Assembly: GCA_902574355.1 (NCBI GenBank)
Contig: CACGNN010000001.1
Location: 62,001-126,000 of the forward strand
Origin: an uncultured SAR86 cluster bacterium
GTDB lineage: Bacteria; Pseudomonadota; Gammaproteobacteria; Magnimaribacterales; Magnimaribacteraceae
Reading direction: 5' to 3'
DNA length: 64,000 bases
A program made the position numbers and the translations under genes. Of the stretch, positions 24,769-33,279 are shown one piece after another. The notes under the pieces are model-generated. The model worked only from the letters and a program-made list of their open reading frames with translations. It searched no databases and was not told the DNA's origin. Every line of letters begins with the position of its first letter. The stretch's first letter is position 1.

Positions 24769-25801
24769 CCTTAATATGATCTTTTAAAATTTTGGTTACA
24801 GGCATTGGCAATCCAATCCCTGATAATTCTTTGTTATTAAACCATACTTTATTGTTATCGAGATTTTGAAAATCTTCATTTAATCTTACTAAACTAGTAT
24901 TTATATCTAATTTATAGTGAGTGAAGGTGTGTTTGAGCTTCAAATCTTGTTCTATAAATTCATACCCTTTCGGGAGTGTTTTAATAAACTCTTTTCTTGA
25001 TTCTATTTCTTCAAAACTTAAAAAGGTCCATAAACCTTTCCATACACCTTTTGAGGTTCTATTTTCCAAGAGAATTTCACCTTCTTTATTTTGCAAAAGA
25101 AGCCAATAGAGCTGTTTGCTTGGTTTGTTTTTTGTTGGAGATTTCAGAGGCAGTAAATCTTGAATACCTGCTTTGAATGAGAGGCAAGTTTTATTTAATG
25201 GACAATTTTCACAGTCAGGATCCTTTCTTTTACAAATCAAGGAGCCCACATCCATAATTGCCTGTGTGTAAATATCGCATTCTTTAAGAGGCAAATTCTC
25301 AGTGGCTATTTCCCAAAGATTCTTAACTGTCTGAGTAGAATCAATAGGTTCCTCCACTTTAAAATAACGGACTAATAGTCGCTTTGCATTTCCATCTAGA
25401 ATAGGAGCTTTTAGTTTAAAGCCTAATGAAAGAATGGCCCCAGCAGTAGATTTTCCAATTCCAGGCAATGATTCTAATTTTTCTGAACATTGAGGCATTA
25501 TGGAATTGAAATTATCTTGAAGAATCTTTGCAGTCTTAAGTAAATTCCTTCCCCTTGAGTAATAGCCCAACCCGGACCAGTAACTTAAAACTTCATTTTC
25601 ATTGGATTCGGCAAGTGAATTAATATCAGGGAACCTGTCTATAAATCTCAGGTAATAAGGTGTTACCGTTTGTACTTGAGTCTGCTGAAGCATGACTTCA
25701 GATATCCAAACTTTATAAGGATTAGTTTGAATCTGCCAAGGCAAATCTTTACGACCAGATTTCTTGTGCCATTTGATCAGTTTTTTACTTAGTTCAGACA
25801 T
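24749..25801 (-). CDS. mutY: Adenine DNA glycosylase
   Basis: Removes adenine mispaired with 8-oxoguanine. The 350-aa protein has SEVMLQQTQVQTV (with the catalytic Glu), the helix-hairpin-helix LESLPGIGKSTAGAIL, the catalytic Asp in the following DGNAKRLL region, a 4Fe-4S loop of Cys-x6-Cys-x2-Cys-x5-Cys (CKRKDPDCENCPLNKTC) and a C-terminal Nudix-like domain that recognises 8-oxoG. Divergent from hisB. Overlaps yggX by 20 bases. Confidence 0.97.
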   Translation of the reverse strand: MSELSKKLIKWHKKSGRKDLPWQIQTNPYKVWISEVMLQQTQVQTVTPYYLRFIDRFPDINSLAESNENEVLSYWSGLGYYSRGRNLLKTAKILQDNFNSIMPQCSEKLESLPGIGKSTAGAILSLGFKLKAPILDGNAKRLLVRYFKVEEPIDSTQTVKNLWEIATENLPLKECDIYTQAIMDVGSLICKRKDPDCENCPLNKTCLSFKAGIQDLLPLKSPTKNKPSKQLYWLLLQNKEGEILLENRTSKGVWKGLWTFLSFEEIESRKEFIKTLPKGYEFIEQDLKLKHTFTHYKLDINTSLVRLNEDFQNLDNNKVWFNNKELSGIGLPMPVTKILKDHIKDAQSFL

Positions 25802-25851
25802 AAAAATATTACCTTAATTGTACTAGTAATGAAGAACTTGAACATATTAGA

Positions 25852-25857
25852 TATAAT
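25852..25857 (+). promoter_or_regulatory. Consensus -10 box of the his operon
   Basis: A perfect TATAAT lies 23 bases before the hisB ATG at 25881, in the 79-base gap divergent from mutY. The start site would fall near 25864, giving a leader of about 17 bases, too short for the histidine attenuator known from enterics. The -35 region is poor, perhaps ATGAAG at 25829-25834 with 17-base spacing. Confidence 0.5.
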
Positions 25858-25880
25858 GCGCGCCCTTATTGGAATTTATT

Positions 25881-26468
25881 ATGAGAAAGGTAGTTGTAAA
25901 TAGAGATACTTCGGAGACCCAGATAGCTATTGAGCTAAATCTAGACGGTACAGGTAAAACAGAGTTTGACACCGGATTACCTTTTCTTGAACATATGCTT
26001 GATCAGATTGGCAGACATGGAATGATTGATCTTAGTATTAAAGCTAAGGGCGATTTACATATTGATGATCACCACACCATCGAAGATATAGGTATTTCAT
26101 TAGGAGAAGCTTTTAATAAAGCAATAGGAGATAAGAAGGGCATAAGAAGATATGGTCAGTCCTATATCCCACTAGATGAAGCTCTTTCAAGAGTGGTATT
26201 AGATTTTTCTGGAAGACCTGGATTATTCATGAAAGTCGATTTTGTCAAAGAAGAGGTTGGCGGTATTGATGTCAACATGTTTGAACACTTCTTTCAATCA
26301 CTCAGTAATCACGCATTTATGACTCTTCACATTGAGAACTTCTATGGTGAAAACACTCATCACCAAATTGAAACCATTTTTAAAGCTTTTGGAAGAGCAT
26401 TAAGGATGGCTCTGGAAATAGATTCAAAACAGGCCGATATTATCCCTTCAACAAAAGGAGCTTTGTAG
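25881..26468 (+). CDS. hisB: Imidazoleglycerol-phosphate dehydratase
   Basis: Sixth step of histidine synthesis. The ATG at 25881 is preferred over a TTG four codons upstream, giving 195 aa, the size of the monofunctional enzyme without the N-terminal histidinol phosphatase of E. coli HisB. The metal-binding repeats DDHHTIED and the later [18 protein letters not shown], and [16 protein letters not shown], are all present. First of four tightly spaced his genes; hisH follows after 11 bases. Confidence 0.96.
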   Translation: MRKVVVNRDTSETQIAIELNLDGTGKTEFDTGLPFLEHMLDQIGRHGMIDLSIKAKGDLHIDDHHTIEDIGISLGEAFNKAIGDKKGIRRYGQSYIPLDEALSRVVLDFSGRPGLFMKVDFVKEEVGGIDVNMFEHFFQSLSNHAFMTLHIENFYGENTHHQIETIFKAFGRALRMALEIDSKQADIIPSTKGAL

Positions 26469-26479
26469 GACATTAATAG

Positions 26480-27091
26480 ATGACACAAATTGCTGTTATC
26501 GATTATGGCATGGGTAATCTGCACTCAGTGAGCAAGGCCCTAGAGGCTGTCTCGCAGAAAGAAAGTATAGTCATAACTTCTGATCAGGAAGTGATAAAAA
26601 CTTCTGATAAATTAGTTTTTCCAGGAGTAGGTGCCATTAAGGATTGCATGGAGGCCTTTTCTAACGATTTAAAAGAGACAGTACTTGAAGAGGTTAAAAA
26701 GAAACCTACTCTCGCTATCTGTGTAGGTATGCAAATGCTTTTAGAATCAAGTGAAGAAAATGGTGGAGTTGAAGGATTGGGCTTGTTGAATGGAAAAGTA
26801 TGTAAGATTCAGTCTAATAAAGATATCAAAGTACCTCATATGGGATGGAATCAGGTTAATTATCTAAAAGAGCACTTTCTACTGAAGAATATTATAGATT
26901 GCAGTTATTTTTATTTTGTTCACAGTTATTGCTGTCCTTCATCTAAAGATGCTCTTACCGAAACAATTCATGGTGAAAAGTTTGTATCGTCCTTTGCGAA
27001 AGATAATATTTTTGCTGTCCAGTTTCATCCTGAAAAGAGCCAAAGTGCAGGATTACAGTTATATAAAAACTTCTTGGATTGGAGTGTTTAG
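26480..27091 (+). CDS. hisH: Imidazole glycerol phosphate synthase, glutaminase subunit
   Basis: A 203-aa class I glutamine amidotransferase that supplies ammonia to HisF. Catalytic Cys lies in LAICVGMQML (about residue 81), and the His/Glu pair in AVQFHPEKSQSAGLQ. YGMGNLHSVSKALE at 9-22 is the family start. The stop TAG is followed directly by the hisA ATG with no gap. Confidence 0.96.
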   Translation: MTQIAVIDYGMGNLHSVSKALEAVSQKESIVITSDQEVIKTSDKLVFPGVGAIKDCMEAFSNDLKETVLEEVKKKPTLAICVGMQMLLESSEENGGVEGLGLLNGKVCKIQSNKDIKVPHMGWNQVNYLKEHFLLKNIIDCSYFYFVHSYCCPSSKDALTETIHGEKFVSSFAKDNIFAVQFHPEKSQSAGLQLYKNFLDWSV

Positions 27092-27814
27092 ATGATAGTA
27101 ATTCCAGCAATAGACTTAAAAAATGGGAAATGCGTTAGGCTACGAGAAGGGAAAATGGATGAAGAAACTATATTCTCTGAAGATCCAATCACAACAGCTG
27201 GCTTTTGGTTTTCTCAGGGAGCAGAAATTCTACATATAGTTGATTTAGATGGTGCTGTTAAAGGTAAACCTATGAATCAAGAAATCATATTTTCTATCAT
27301 TTCAGAGTTTCCAGAAGAAAGAATACAAATAGGAGGAGGTATTAGAAGTTTTGAGTCGGCATCGGAATATTTAAAAGCTGGGATCGAGAGGGTTATTATG
27401 GGCACTTCTGCTGTTGAAGAGCCCGATATGTTAAAAGACTTTTGCGTTAAGTACCCAAATCGCTTGGTTCTGGGCATTGACGCCCTTGATGGTGTTGTAA
27501 AAACTCAGGGTTGGCTAAAGGGTTCTGGAATCTCTCCTGCCGAGTTAATCAAAAAATTTGAGGATGATCCTATCGCAGCTATTATATTCACTGATATATC
27601 AAAGGATGGAATGATGATGGGACCCAATATCGAAGCTACATCGGACTTAGCTAACCAAACAAAAATTCCTGTAATTGCTTCTGGAGGTGTTTCCTCTCTA
27701 GATCATATTATCCAACTTGAAGATAGAAAGAATATCTCAGGTGTAATATGTGGAAGAGCACTATATGAGAAAGCTTTTACTTATGCCGATGTTCTCGAGG
27801 TACTAGGAAAGTAA
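27092..27814 (+). CDS. hisA: ProFAR isomerase
   Basis: A 240-aa TIM barrel performing the Amadori rearrangement of ProFAR to [25 protein letters not shown] at 1-20 holds the catalytic Asp8, the second catalytic Asp is in VLGIDALDG, and the phosphate sites are [11 protein letters not shown] and [11 protein letters not shown]. Starts immediately after hisH, ends 2 bases before hisF. Confidence 0.96.
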   Translation: MIVIPAIDLKNGKCVRLREGKMDEETIFSEDPITTAGFWFSQGAEILHIVDLDGAVKGKPMNQEIIFSIISEFPEERIQIGGGIRSFESASEYLKAGIERVIMGTSAVEEPDMLKDFCVKYPNRLVLGIDALDGVVKTQGWLKGSGISPAELIKKFEDDPIAAIIFTDISKDGMMMGPNIEATSDLANQTKIPVIASGGVSSLDHIIQLEDRKNISGVICGRALYEKAFTYADVLEVLGK

Positions 27815-27816
27815 CT

Positions 27817-28584
27817 ATGTCAGTTGCAAAGCGTATTATTCCTTGTCTTGATGTAGATAAGGGTAGAGTAGTGAAGGGAGTAAATTTCTTAAATATCCGT
27901 GATGCTGGTGATCCAGTCGAAATTGCAAAACGATATGATACCGAAGGAGCTGACGAAATCACCATGTTAGATATTACTGCCAGTCATGAGACAAGAGACA
28001 CGACGTATAAGACTGTTGAAAGTATAGCAAGTCAGGTTTTTATCCCTCTTACCGTTGGGGGTGGAGTAAGGAAGATAGAAGATATTAAGAAACTTTTAAG
28101 ATCTGGTGCAGATAAGGTAAGCATCAATACTTCAGCAGTAGAGAATCCTAGCTTCGTGAAGGAAGCGGCTGATAAATTTGGATCACAATGTATTGTTGTT
28201 GCCGTTGATGCTAAAGCAAAGACTGATAAAGAAAATTCCTGGGAAGTTGTTACCTACGGAGGCAGGAAAAGAACTAGCATAGATGTTTTAGAGTGGACCG
28301 AACAAGTTACTGAATATGGTGCAGGTGAAATTCTACTTACCAGCATGGACAGAGACGGAACAAAAGAAGGTTTTGATAATAACTTAGTTTCTAAAGTCTC
28401 CTCTGGAATATCTATTCCTGTTATAGCCTCCGGTGGAGTTGGAAATCTTGATCATTTAATAGACGGAGTAAAAATTGGAGGAGCTGAAGCAGTTTTAGCA
28501 GCAAGTATCTTTCATTTTTCAGAGTTCTCTATCAAAGAAGCAAAAGAGGCCATGAAGGCTTCCGGTATTACTGTTAGGTTTTAA
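27817..28584 (+). CDS. hisF: Imidazole glycerol phosphate synthase, cyclase subunit
   Basis: A 255-aa TIM barrel that joins His[20 protein letters not shown] contains catalytic Asp11, [12 protein letters not shown] and [12 protein letters not shown] bind phosphates, and [16 protein letters not shown] carries Asp at the active site. It is the last gene here; hisG, hisD, hisC and hisI/E are not in the window, so the pathway is split across the chromosome. Its TAA shares a 4-base TTAA with the stop of gpmA on the other strand. Confidence 0.97.
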   Translation: MSVAKRIIPCLDVDKGRVVKGVNFLNIRDAGDPVEIAKRYDTEGADEITMLDITASHETRDTTYKTVESIASQVFIPLTVGGGVRKIEDIKKLLRSGADKVSINTSAVENPSFVKEAADKFGSQCIVVAVDAKAKTDKENSWEVVTYGGRKRTSIDVLEWTEQVTEYGAGEILLTSMDRDGTKEGFDNNLVSKVSSGISIPVIASGGVGNLDHLIDGVKIGGAEAVLAASIFHFSEFSIKEAKEAMKASGITVRF

Positions 28585-29186
28585 TCAATCCTAACAAATT
28601 CTCCGTTCGAATATTCATAAGTCAAAGGATCACCAGTAGCTATTTCTAATTGAACAATCTCTTCTGAACTAATCTTTTCTAATTCCATTACTAAAGCTCT
28701 TAAAGAATTTCCGTGAGCTGCAACTAAGATATTTAATCCTTCCTTTACCTTTGGCATGATTTCAAGTTCAAAGTAAGGAAGTACTCTTTCAGCAGTATTT
28801 TTTAGGCTCTCTCCACCTGGCGGGGGAATATCGAAAGATCGTCTCCAAATATGTACTTGTTCTTCTCCCCACTTCTCTCTCGCTTCATCTTTATTAAGTC
28901 CTGCTAAGTCTCCATAATTTCTTTCATTAAGAGACTGGTCTTTTATAACTTCTATATCGGCATGATTCATTTGCTCTAAGATCAAGCGACCAGTCTCTTG
29001 AGCCCTAAATAACTCTGAAGTGAACATAAGATCAAACTTCAGATTTCTATTTTCTAATAAATCTCCAGCTTTTCTTGCTTCTTGGATTCCTAGATCAGTT
29101 AATTTTGGGTCCTTCCAGCCTGTAAATAGATTTTTTGCATTCCATTCACTTTGACCATGTCTGACCAGAATAAGTTTTGAATTCAT
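28581..29186 (-). CDS. gpmA: 2,3-bisphosphoglycerate-dependent phosphoglycerate mutase
   Basis: Interconverts 3- and 2-phosphoglycerate. The phosphohistidine is His10 in [10 protein letters not shown], followed by [15 protein letters not shown]; the acid residue is in [12 protein letters not shown], and the second His in [11 protein letters not shown]. At 201 aa it is about 40-50 residues shorter than E. coli GpmA, ending soon after the core, as in several alphaproteobacterial enzymes, so it is a short form rather than a truncation. Confidence 0.92.
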   Translation of the reverse strand: MNSKLILVRHGQSEWNAKNLFTGWKDPKLTDLGIQEARKAGDLLENRNLKFDLMFTSELFRAQETGRLILEQMNHADIEVIKDQSLNERNYGDLAGLNKDEAREKWGEEQVHIWRRSFDIPPPGGESLKNTAERVLPYFELEIMPKVKEGLNILVAAHGNSLRALVMELEKISSEEIVQLEIATGDPLTYEYSNGEFVRID

Positions 29187-29227
29187 ATTTTTATTAAAAG
29201 TTTTTTATATTTTAACTTAGTAATCTA

Positions 29228-29233
29228 TATAAT
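29228..29233 (+). promoter_or_regulatory. Candidate -10 box of the rhodanese gene
   Basis: TATAAT lies 11 bases before the ATG at 29245, so transcription would start only about 5 bases upstream of translation. No convincing -35 was found. It sits in the divergent gap with gpmA. Confidence 0.35.
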
Positions 29234-29244
29234 CCTGTCCCTAC

Positions 29245-29664
29245 ATGAATAAATTCCTAGTATTTATCAGTGACAATTTTTTGGCTGTCTTAGTCCTATT
29301 AACACTCATATTCGCTTTGATTATTTATGAAAGAAGAAAAGGTGGCAATAAAGTAGACAATTCAGAGATGACAAGGCTAATCAATAAGGAAAATCCTTTT
29401 ATTTACGACCTAAGGAGCTCTGCTGAGTTTGGAGGAGGTACTGTAGCTGGCGCTATGAATATTCAACCTAGTAATCTTATAAAAGAAGATGCACTCTTTA
29501 AGGCGGGTGAAGAAGATTGCATCATTCTGATTTGTAAAAATGGCACTATTTCCTCCAAAGCCTCAGGAGAGTTAAAAAAGCAGGGTTATATAAATGTAAA
29601 TGTTCTTTCTGGCGGGATAATGAACTGGACACAGAGTGGAATGCCCCTTGTAAAAGCAAAATAA
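29245..29664 (+). CDS. Membrane-anchored rhodanese-domain protein
   Basis: A 139-aa protein with one N-terminal transmembrane helix (about residues 8-26) followed by a single rhodanese domain: FIYDLRSSAEFGGGTVAGAMNIQ, then the active-site loop LICKNGTISSKAS with the catalytic Cys, and VNVLSGGIMNWTQSGMPLV. This architecture equals the YibN-like proteins of gammaproteobacteria, often found next to gpm (gpmI/gpmM) and secB or grxC, so the gpmA neighbour fits. It likely handles sulfane sulphur at the membrane. Confidence 0.88.
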   Translation: MNKFLVFISDNFLAVLVLLTLIFALIIYERRKGGNKVDNSEMTRLINKENPFIYDLRSSAEFGGGTVAGAMNIQPSNLIKEDALFKAGEEDCIILICKNGTISSKASGELKKQGYINVNVLSGGIMNWTQSGMPLVKAK

Positions 29665-31044
29665 TTAGTTATCTAAGCCAAGCTCTTTAATCTTTCTAGT
29701 TAAAGTATTCCTTCCCCAACCTAGTAATTCCGCAGCTTCTTTTTTTCTTCCCATAGTTTTATTTAGCGCGACTTTAATGATGGTTCTTTCAAAGTCTGGT
29801 ATAGCTTCTTCAAGTAAATTGTTATTACCTTTTGCTAAATAATTCTCTGACCAAGTCTGTAAGACCTTAGTCCAGTCATTCATATTTTCTATATTTTCTA
29901 CTTTCAGATCATCTGGTAGATCTTCCAGTTTTACTTCTCTAGTTGGAGACATGACTGTGAGCCATCTACAAGTATTTTCTAGTTGTCTGACGTTACCTGG
30001 CCAAGAAAGAGTCATAAAATAGTCTTCTACTTCTGCAGACAGATATTTTTTCTCTTCAACAAGTTCATCAGAAGATTTCTGAAAGAAATGTTTTACTAAA
30101 GTTGGAATATCTTCTTTTCTTTCATTTAACTTCGGTAAGGATAGTTTAATTACATTAAGTCTATGAAAAAGGTCTTCTCTAAAATTTCCTTCTTTAACTA
30201 AATCTTCGATATTTTGGTGAGTTGCCGTAATGATCCTGACATCAACTTTTATCGGCTCTCTGCCACCAACCCTATAAAATTCTCCATTAGAAAGCACTCT
30301 CAAAAGTCTAGTTTGAGTTTCCAGTTGCATATCTCCAATTTCGTCAAGAAATAAGGTACCTCCATCTGCCTGTTCAAATCTTCCTATTCTTCTTTCATCT
30401 GCACCAGTAAAAGCACCTTTCTCATGTCCAAAGAGTTCTGCTTCTAGGAGTTCCTTCGGAATATCTGCCATATTTAAGGCAATGAAGGTTTTATCTTTTC
30501 TAGGACTATGCTGGTAAAGCGCTCTGGCAACAAGCTCTTTTCCAGTGCCTGATTCGCCATTAAGCAGAACAGTAGAATTTGAATTTGATAACTTACCTAT
30601 AGCCCTAAAGACTTCTTGCATTGCTGGGGCTTCTCCAATAACCTCAGCCTGAGTTTCTGTTGGTTCCTCCTTATTAATTTCATCAGCTGATGTAGCCCTT
30701 TTAACCATTGATAATGCTTCCTCAATATCAAATGGTTTAGGTAAATATTCCCACGCACCATGTTCATAAGATTCAACAGCACTGTCTAGATCTGAATGAG
30801 CAGTCATAATTATTACAGGGATGTCTGGTCGAAGTTCTTTTACTTTATCGAGTAGGTCTATTCCACTAGGGCCAGGCATTCTAATGTCTGTAAGTATGAG
30901 ATGCGGGTTTTCTGTTTCAAGTTTTTTAATAACCTTATTGGCTGAATCAAAAGTTTGCACATCCATTCCTCCATCAGAAAGACCTTTTTCAAGAACCCAT
31001 CTGATCGATTCATCATCATCGACTACCCAAACATTTTTATCCAT
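29665..31044 (-). CDS. ntrC: Nitrogen regulator NtrC (sigma-54 activator)
   Basis: A 459-aa enhancer-binding response regulator. The receiver domain has Asp53/54 in LILTDIRMPGPSG; the AAA+ domain has Walker A GESGTGKE, the sigma-54 contact loop GAFTGA and Walker B GGTLFLDEIGD; a Fis-type helix-turn-helix ends the protein (GRKKEAAELLGWGRNTLTRKIKELGL). NtrB phosphorylates it under nitrogen limitation. It overlaps ntrB by 8 bases. A GAFTGA loop means the genome must encode sigma-54. Confidence 0.96.
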   Translation of the reverse strand: MDKNVWVVDDDESIRWVLEKGLSDGGMDVQTFDSANKVIKKLETENPHLILTDIRMPGPSGIDLLDKVKELRPDIPVIIMTAHSDLDSAVESYEHGAWEYLPKPFDIEEALSMVKRATSADEINKEEPTETQAEVIGEAPAMQEVFRAIGKLSNSNSTVLLNGESGTGKELVARALYQHSPRKDKTFIALNMADIPKELLEAELFGHEKGAFTGADERRIGRFEQADGGTLFLDEIGDMQLETQTRLLRVLSNGEFYRVGGREPIKVDVRIITATHQNIEDLVKEGNFREDLFHRLNVIKLSLPKLNERKEDIPTLVKHFFQKSSDELVEEKKYLSAEVEDYFMTLSWPGNVRQLENTCRWLTVMSPTREVKLEDLPDDLKVENIENMNDWTKVLQTWSENYLAKGNNNLLEEAIPDFERTIIKVALNKTMGRKKEAAELLGWGRNTLTRKIKELGLDN

Positions 31045-32122
31045 TGCTAGTCTTTAAGTCTATATCTTTTTGAGTATTTACTGGAATATTAATAAAGAAT
31101 TCTGTTCTGTTAGGCTCACTTGTAAAGTGTATATTGCCTTTATGTTGAGAAATGATCCCTTGTGTAATAGAAAGTCCTAGTCCAGTCCCTTTGTCTTTGC
31201 CTGTTATCATTGGAAAGAAAATAGAGTCTTTAATTTCCTCATGAATACCTGGTCCATTATCGATTATTGATATCTTACAAACCATTGCATTTTTTTCGCC
31301 ATCAATCATTTCTCCATGAGAAATCCTTGTAACGATATTTATTTCAGGATTGGAGGTGTTCGAGTCAATGAGCGCATCCCGTGCATTCTTTGCAAGATTG
31401 AGTATGCTATTTTCTATCAAATAACTATCAATAAATAGATCTGGAATGCTCGGATCAAAATCTTTAATTATCTTGATATCTTCATATCCAGATTCGTTAT
31501 CTATAAGCTTAAGAACATTCTCTATAGGATAGTGAATATTTTGAAACTGAAAATCGGGTTTTTTATTCGGTCCCAAAATATTATCTACGAGGGAAGTCAG
31601 TCTATCCGTCTGCTTTATTATTATATCTGTGTATTCCTGCAAATCTTGATTATTCAGTTTATTGCTAAGAAGTTGAGCCGAACCTCTAATGCCGCTTAAA
31701 GGATTTTTTATTTCATGTGCTAGGCCTCTAACAAAATCTTGGGATATTTGTTGATTTGTTTTCATTCTGTATCTTTCGATTAATTCAGAAGAACTTTCTT
31801 TATCTATTATTTCAAGCATTAGGCCTTTTTCATTATTGTTTTCTATTGAATGAACTAAATAAGTACAAAAAACCTTTTTGCCTTTCTTCAGATTTAGGAC
31901 GGTATCTGTTTTGGTGAAATTTCTATTGAGTTCTAAAGCACCAACAAAATCATTAATGCTTTCAGGTTCTTCATAAAAAATTTGATCAATGGTGTTGCCT
32001 ATAGAGTTCTTCTCTGTTGTATCGAGAATTGAAAGGGCTGAGGAGTTGATAAAAATTATCTCTAGATTATCGTCAAGAATAACAATACCAGTGCTGAGCT
32101 CTGAGAGAAAAGATATATTCAC
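31037..32122 (-). CDS. ntrB: Nitrogen sensor histidine kinase NtrB
   Basis: A 361-aa soluble histidine kinase with an N-terminal PAS domain (IVILDDNLEIIFINSSALSI), the H box GLAHEIKNPLSGIRG, N box NLAKNARDAL, G boxes DNGPGI and GTGLGLSITQG. No membrane segments, as expected for NtrB (GlnL), which is controlled by PII protein. It lies downstream of glutamine synthetase, separated by 49 bases that contain a strong hairpin, and overlaps ntrC. Confidence 0.95.
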   Translation of the reverse strand: MNISFLSELSTGIVILDDNLEIIFINSSALSILDTTEKNSIGNTIDQIFYEEPESINDFVGALELNRNFTKTDTVLNLKKGKKVFCTYLVHSIENNNEKGLMLEIIDKESSSELIERYRMKTNQQISQDFVRGLAHEIKNPLSGIRGSAQLLSNKLNNQDLQEYTDIIIKQTDRLTSLVDNILGPNKKPDFQFQNIHYPIENVLKLIDNESGYEDIKIIKDFDPSIPDLFIDSYLIENSILNLAKNARDALIDSNTSNPEINIVTRISHGEMIDGEKNAMVCKISIIDNGPGIHEEIKDSIFFPMITGKDKGTGLGLSITQGIISQHKGNIHFTSEPNRTEFFINIPVNTQKDIDLKTSNG

Positions 32123-32131
32123 CCTAAAAGT

Positions 32132-32158
32132 ATATCCGGAGAGCTAGTCTCCGGATAT
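32132..32158 (-). terminator. Perfect 11-bp hairpin between glutamine synthetase and ntrB
   Basis: Arms at 32132-32142 and 32148-32158 are exact complements (core TATCCGGAGA / TCTCCGGATA) with a 5-base loop. Read on the minus strand it follows the glutamine synthetase stop and precedes the ntrB ATG, and is followed by ACTTTT rather than a long U run. A partial terminator or mRNA-processing/stabilising hairpin is likely, as in the enteric glnA-glnL gap. It is the strongest hairpin I found in the window. Confidence 0.6.
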
Positions 32159-32171
32159 TAAATTTACGAAC

Positions 32172-33143
32172 TTAAGAAGTTAATGTTCCGACTATATGCG
32201 CTACAATTTTGTAAGGATCTGCATTAGAAGCAGGCCTTCTGTCTTCTAAGTATCCATTCCAATCATGTTCAACAGTATAGATAGGAATTCTGATACTAGC
32301 TCCTCTGTCACTAACTCCGTAAGAGAACTGATCTATGCTTTGAGTTTCATGCAATCCTGTTAAGCGCATATCATTATCAGAACCGTATAATGCTATGCCT
32401 TCTTTGTGCACTTCGCCCAATTTATCGCACATAGAACTGAATAGCTCTTCACTACCTGAAGTTCTCATTTCTTCATTAGAAAAGTTAGAGTGCATCCCTG
32501 ATCCATTCCAGTCTCCAGTTTTTGGCTTGGGGTGGATGTTTACTGATACGCCGAATTCTTCAGCTACTTTATAAAGTATATATCTGCTCATCCACAAGTC
32601 ATCAGCTGCTTTTATACCCTTACCGAAGCATTGATATTCCCACTGACCTAAAGCAACCTCGGCATTTGTACCGGTAAGCTCAATACCTGCATCTAGACAA
32701 GCATCCAAATGTGCATCGCTTATTTCCCTTCCTTTGACATTGGCCGCTCCAACGGCACAGTAGTATTCACCTTGTGGTCTAGTAGGAGTTCCATCTTCCC
32801 AACCTAGAATTGTACCGTCTGGGTTAGTCAAGAAATATTCTTGTTCAAATCCAAACCACCATTCGTCAGTAACAACAGAGGCTGCTGCTGCTCTGAAATT
32901 TGATGGGTGAGTTTCATGTTCGCCAGTTTCAACTTCACACAAAACTAAGGAACCCTCATTTGTAGGATTCTCGTATTGTTGAACTGGTAAAAGTATACAA
33001 TCGGAACTTCCGCCTTCTGCTTGTAAAGTGGAGGAACCATCGAAAGACCACGCAGGTGGCTCTCCATCTGTTACTTTAACTTTACTTCTCAAGTTAGCTT
33101 CAGGCTCATAACCATCGAGCCATATATATTCATATTTTGTCAT
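32172..33143 (-). CDS. Glutamine synthetase, type II (eukaryotic type)
   Basis: Makes glutamine from glutamate, ammonia and ATP. The 323-aa length and the motifs are those of GSII (GlnII), not the usual bacterial GSI of about 470 aa: YIWLDGYEPEANLRSK, WSFDGSSTLQAEG, FGFEQEYFL, PQGEYYCAVGA, GDWNGSGMHSNFS, GSDNDMRLTGLHET, RGASIRIPIYTV and GYLEDRRPASNADPY. The internal ATG 33143 is preferred: GGAG lies 6 bases before it, within the alternative frame from 33155. GSII lacks the adenylylation site of GSI, so control should be mainly transcriptional, fitting with the NtrC-like box upstream and ntrBC downstream. Confidence 0.95.
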   Translation of the reverse strand: MTKYEYIWLDGYEPEANLRSKVKVTDGEPPAWSFDGSSTLQAEGGSSDCILLPVQQYENPTNEGSLVLCEVETGEHETHPSNFRAAAASVVTDEWWFGFEQEYFLTNPDGTILGWEDGTPTRPQGEYYCAVGAANVKGREISDAHLDACLDAGIELTGTNAEVALGQWEYQCFGKGIKAADDLWMSRYILYKVAEEFGVSVNIHPKPKTGDWNGSGMHSNFSNEEMRTSGSEELFSSMCDKLGEVHKEGIALYGSDNDMRLTGLHETQSIDQFSYGVSDRGASIRIPIYTVEHDWNGYLEDRRPASNADPYKIVAHIVGTLTS

Positions 33144-33202
33144 TAATTTCTCCATTCGTAATTAAAAGCCGACGAATAGTAGCACGTCAAAAAGCATAAA
33201 AG

Positions 33203-33218
33203 AACAATTTTTGTGCAA
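33203..33218 (-). promoter_or_regulatory. Weak sigma-54-like promoter for glutamine synthetase
   Basis: Minus-strand TTGCAC, five bases, then TTGTT resembles the -24/-12 consensus TGGCAC-N5-TTGCA with the right spacing, but both nearly invariant dinucleotides (GG and GC) are changed in one base. It lies 60 bases before the ATG and about 50 bases downstream of the NtrC-like box. Suggestive because of position only. Confidence 0.3.
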
Positions 33219-33262
33219 AAAGTAGATAAATTTCCATTGAAAAGTTCTCAAAATGTGCAGAA

Positions 33263-33279
33263 GCACTTTTATAGTGCAT
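33263..33279 (-). promoter_or_regulatory. Candidate NtrC-binding site
   Basis: Minus-strand TGCACTATAAAAGTGCT has the NtrC-box layout TGCAC-Y-N5-R-GTGC: a perfect 5-bp inverted repeat GCACT/AGTGC with a 5-base centre, very like the enteric glnA sites. It sits about 120 bases before the glutamine synthetase ATG and overlaps the last codons of the DUF1249 gene. ntrB and ntrC follow in the same cluster. Half-sites TGCAC also occur just downstream. Confidence 0.65.
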
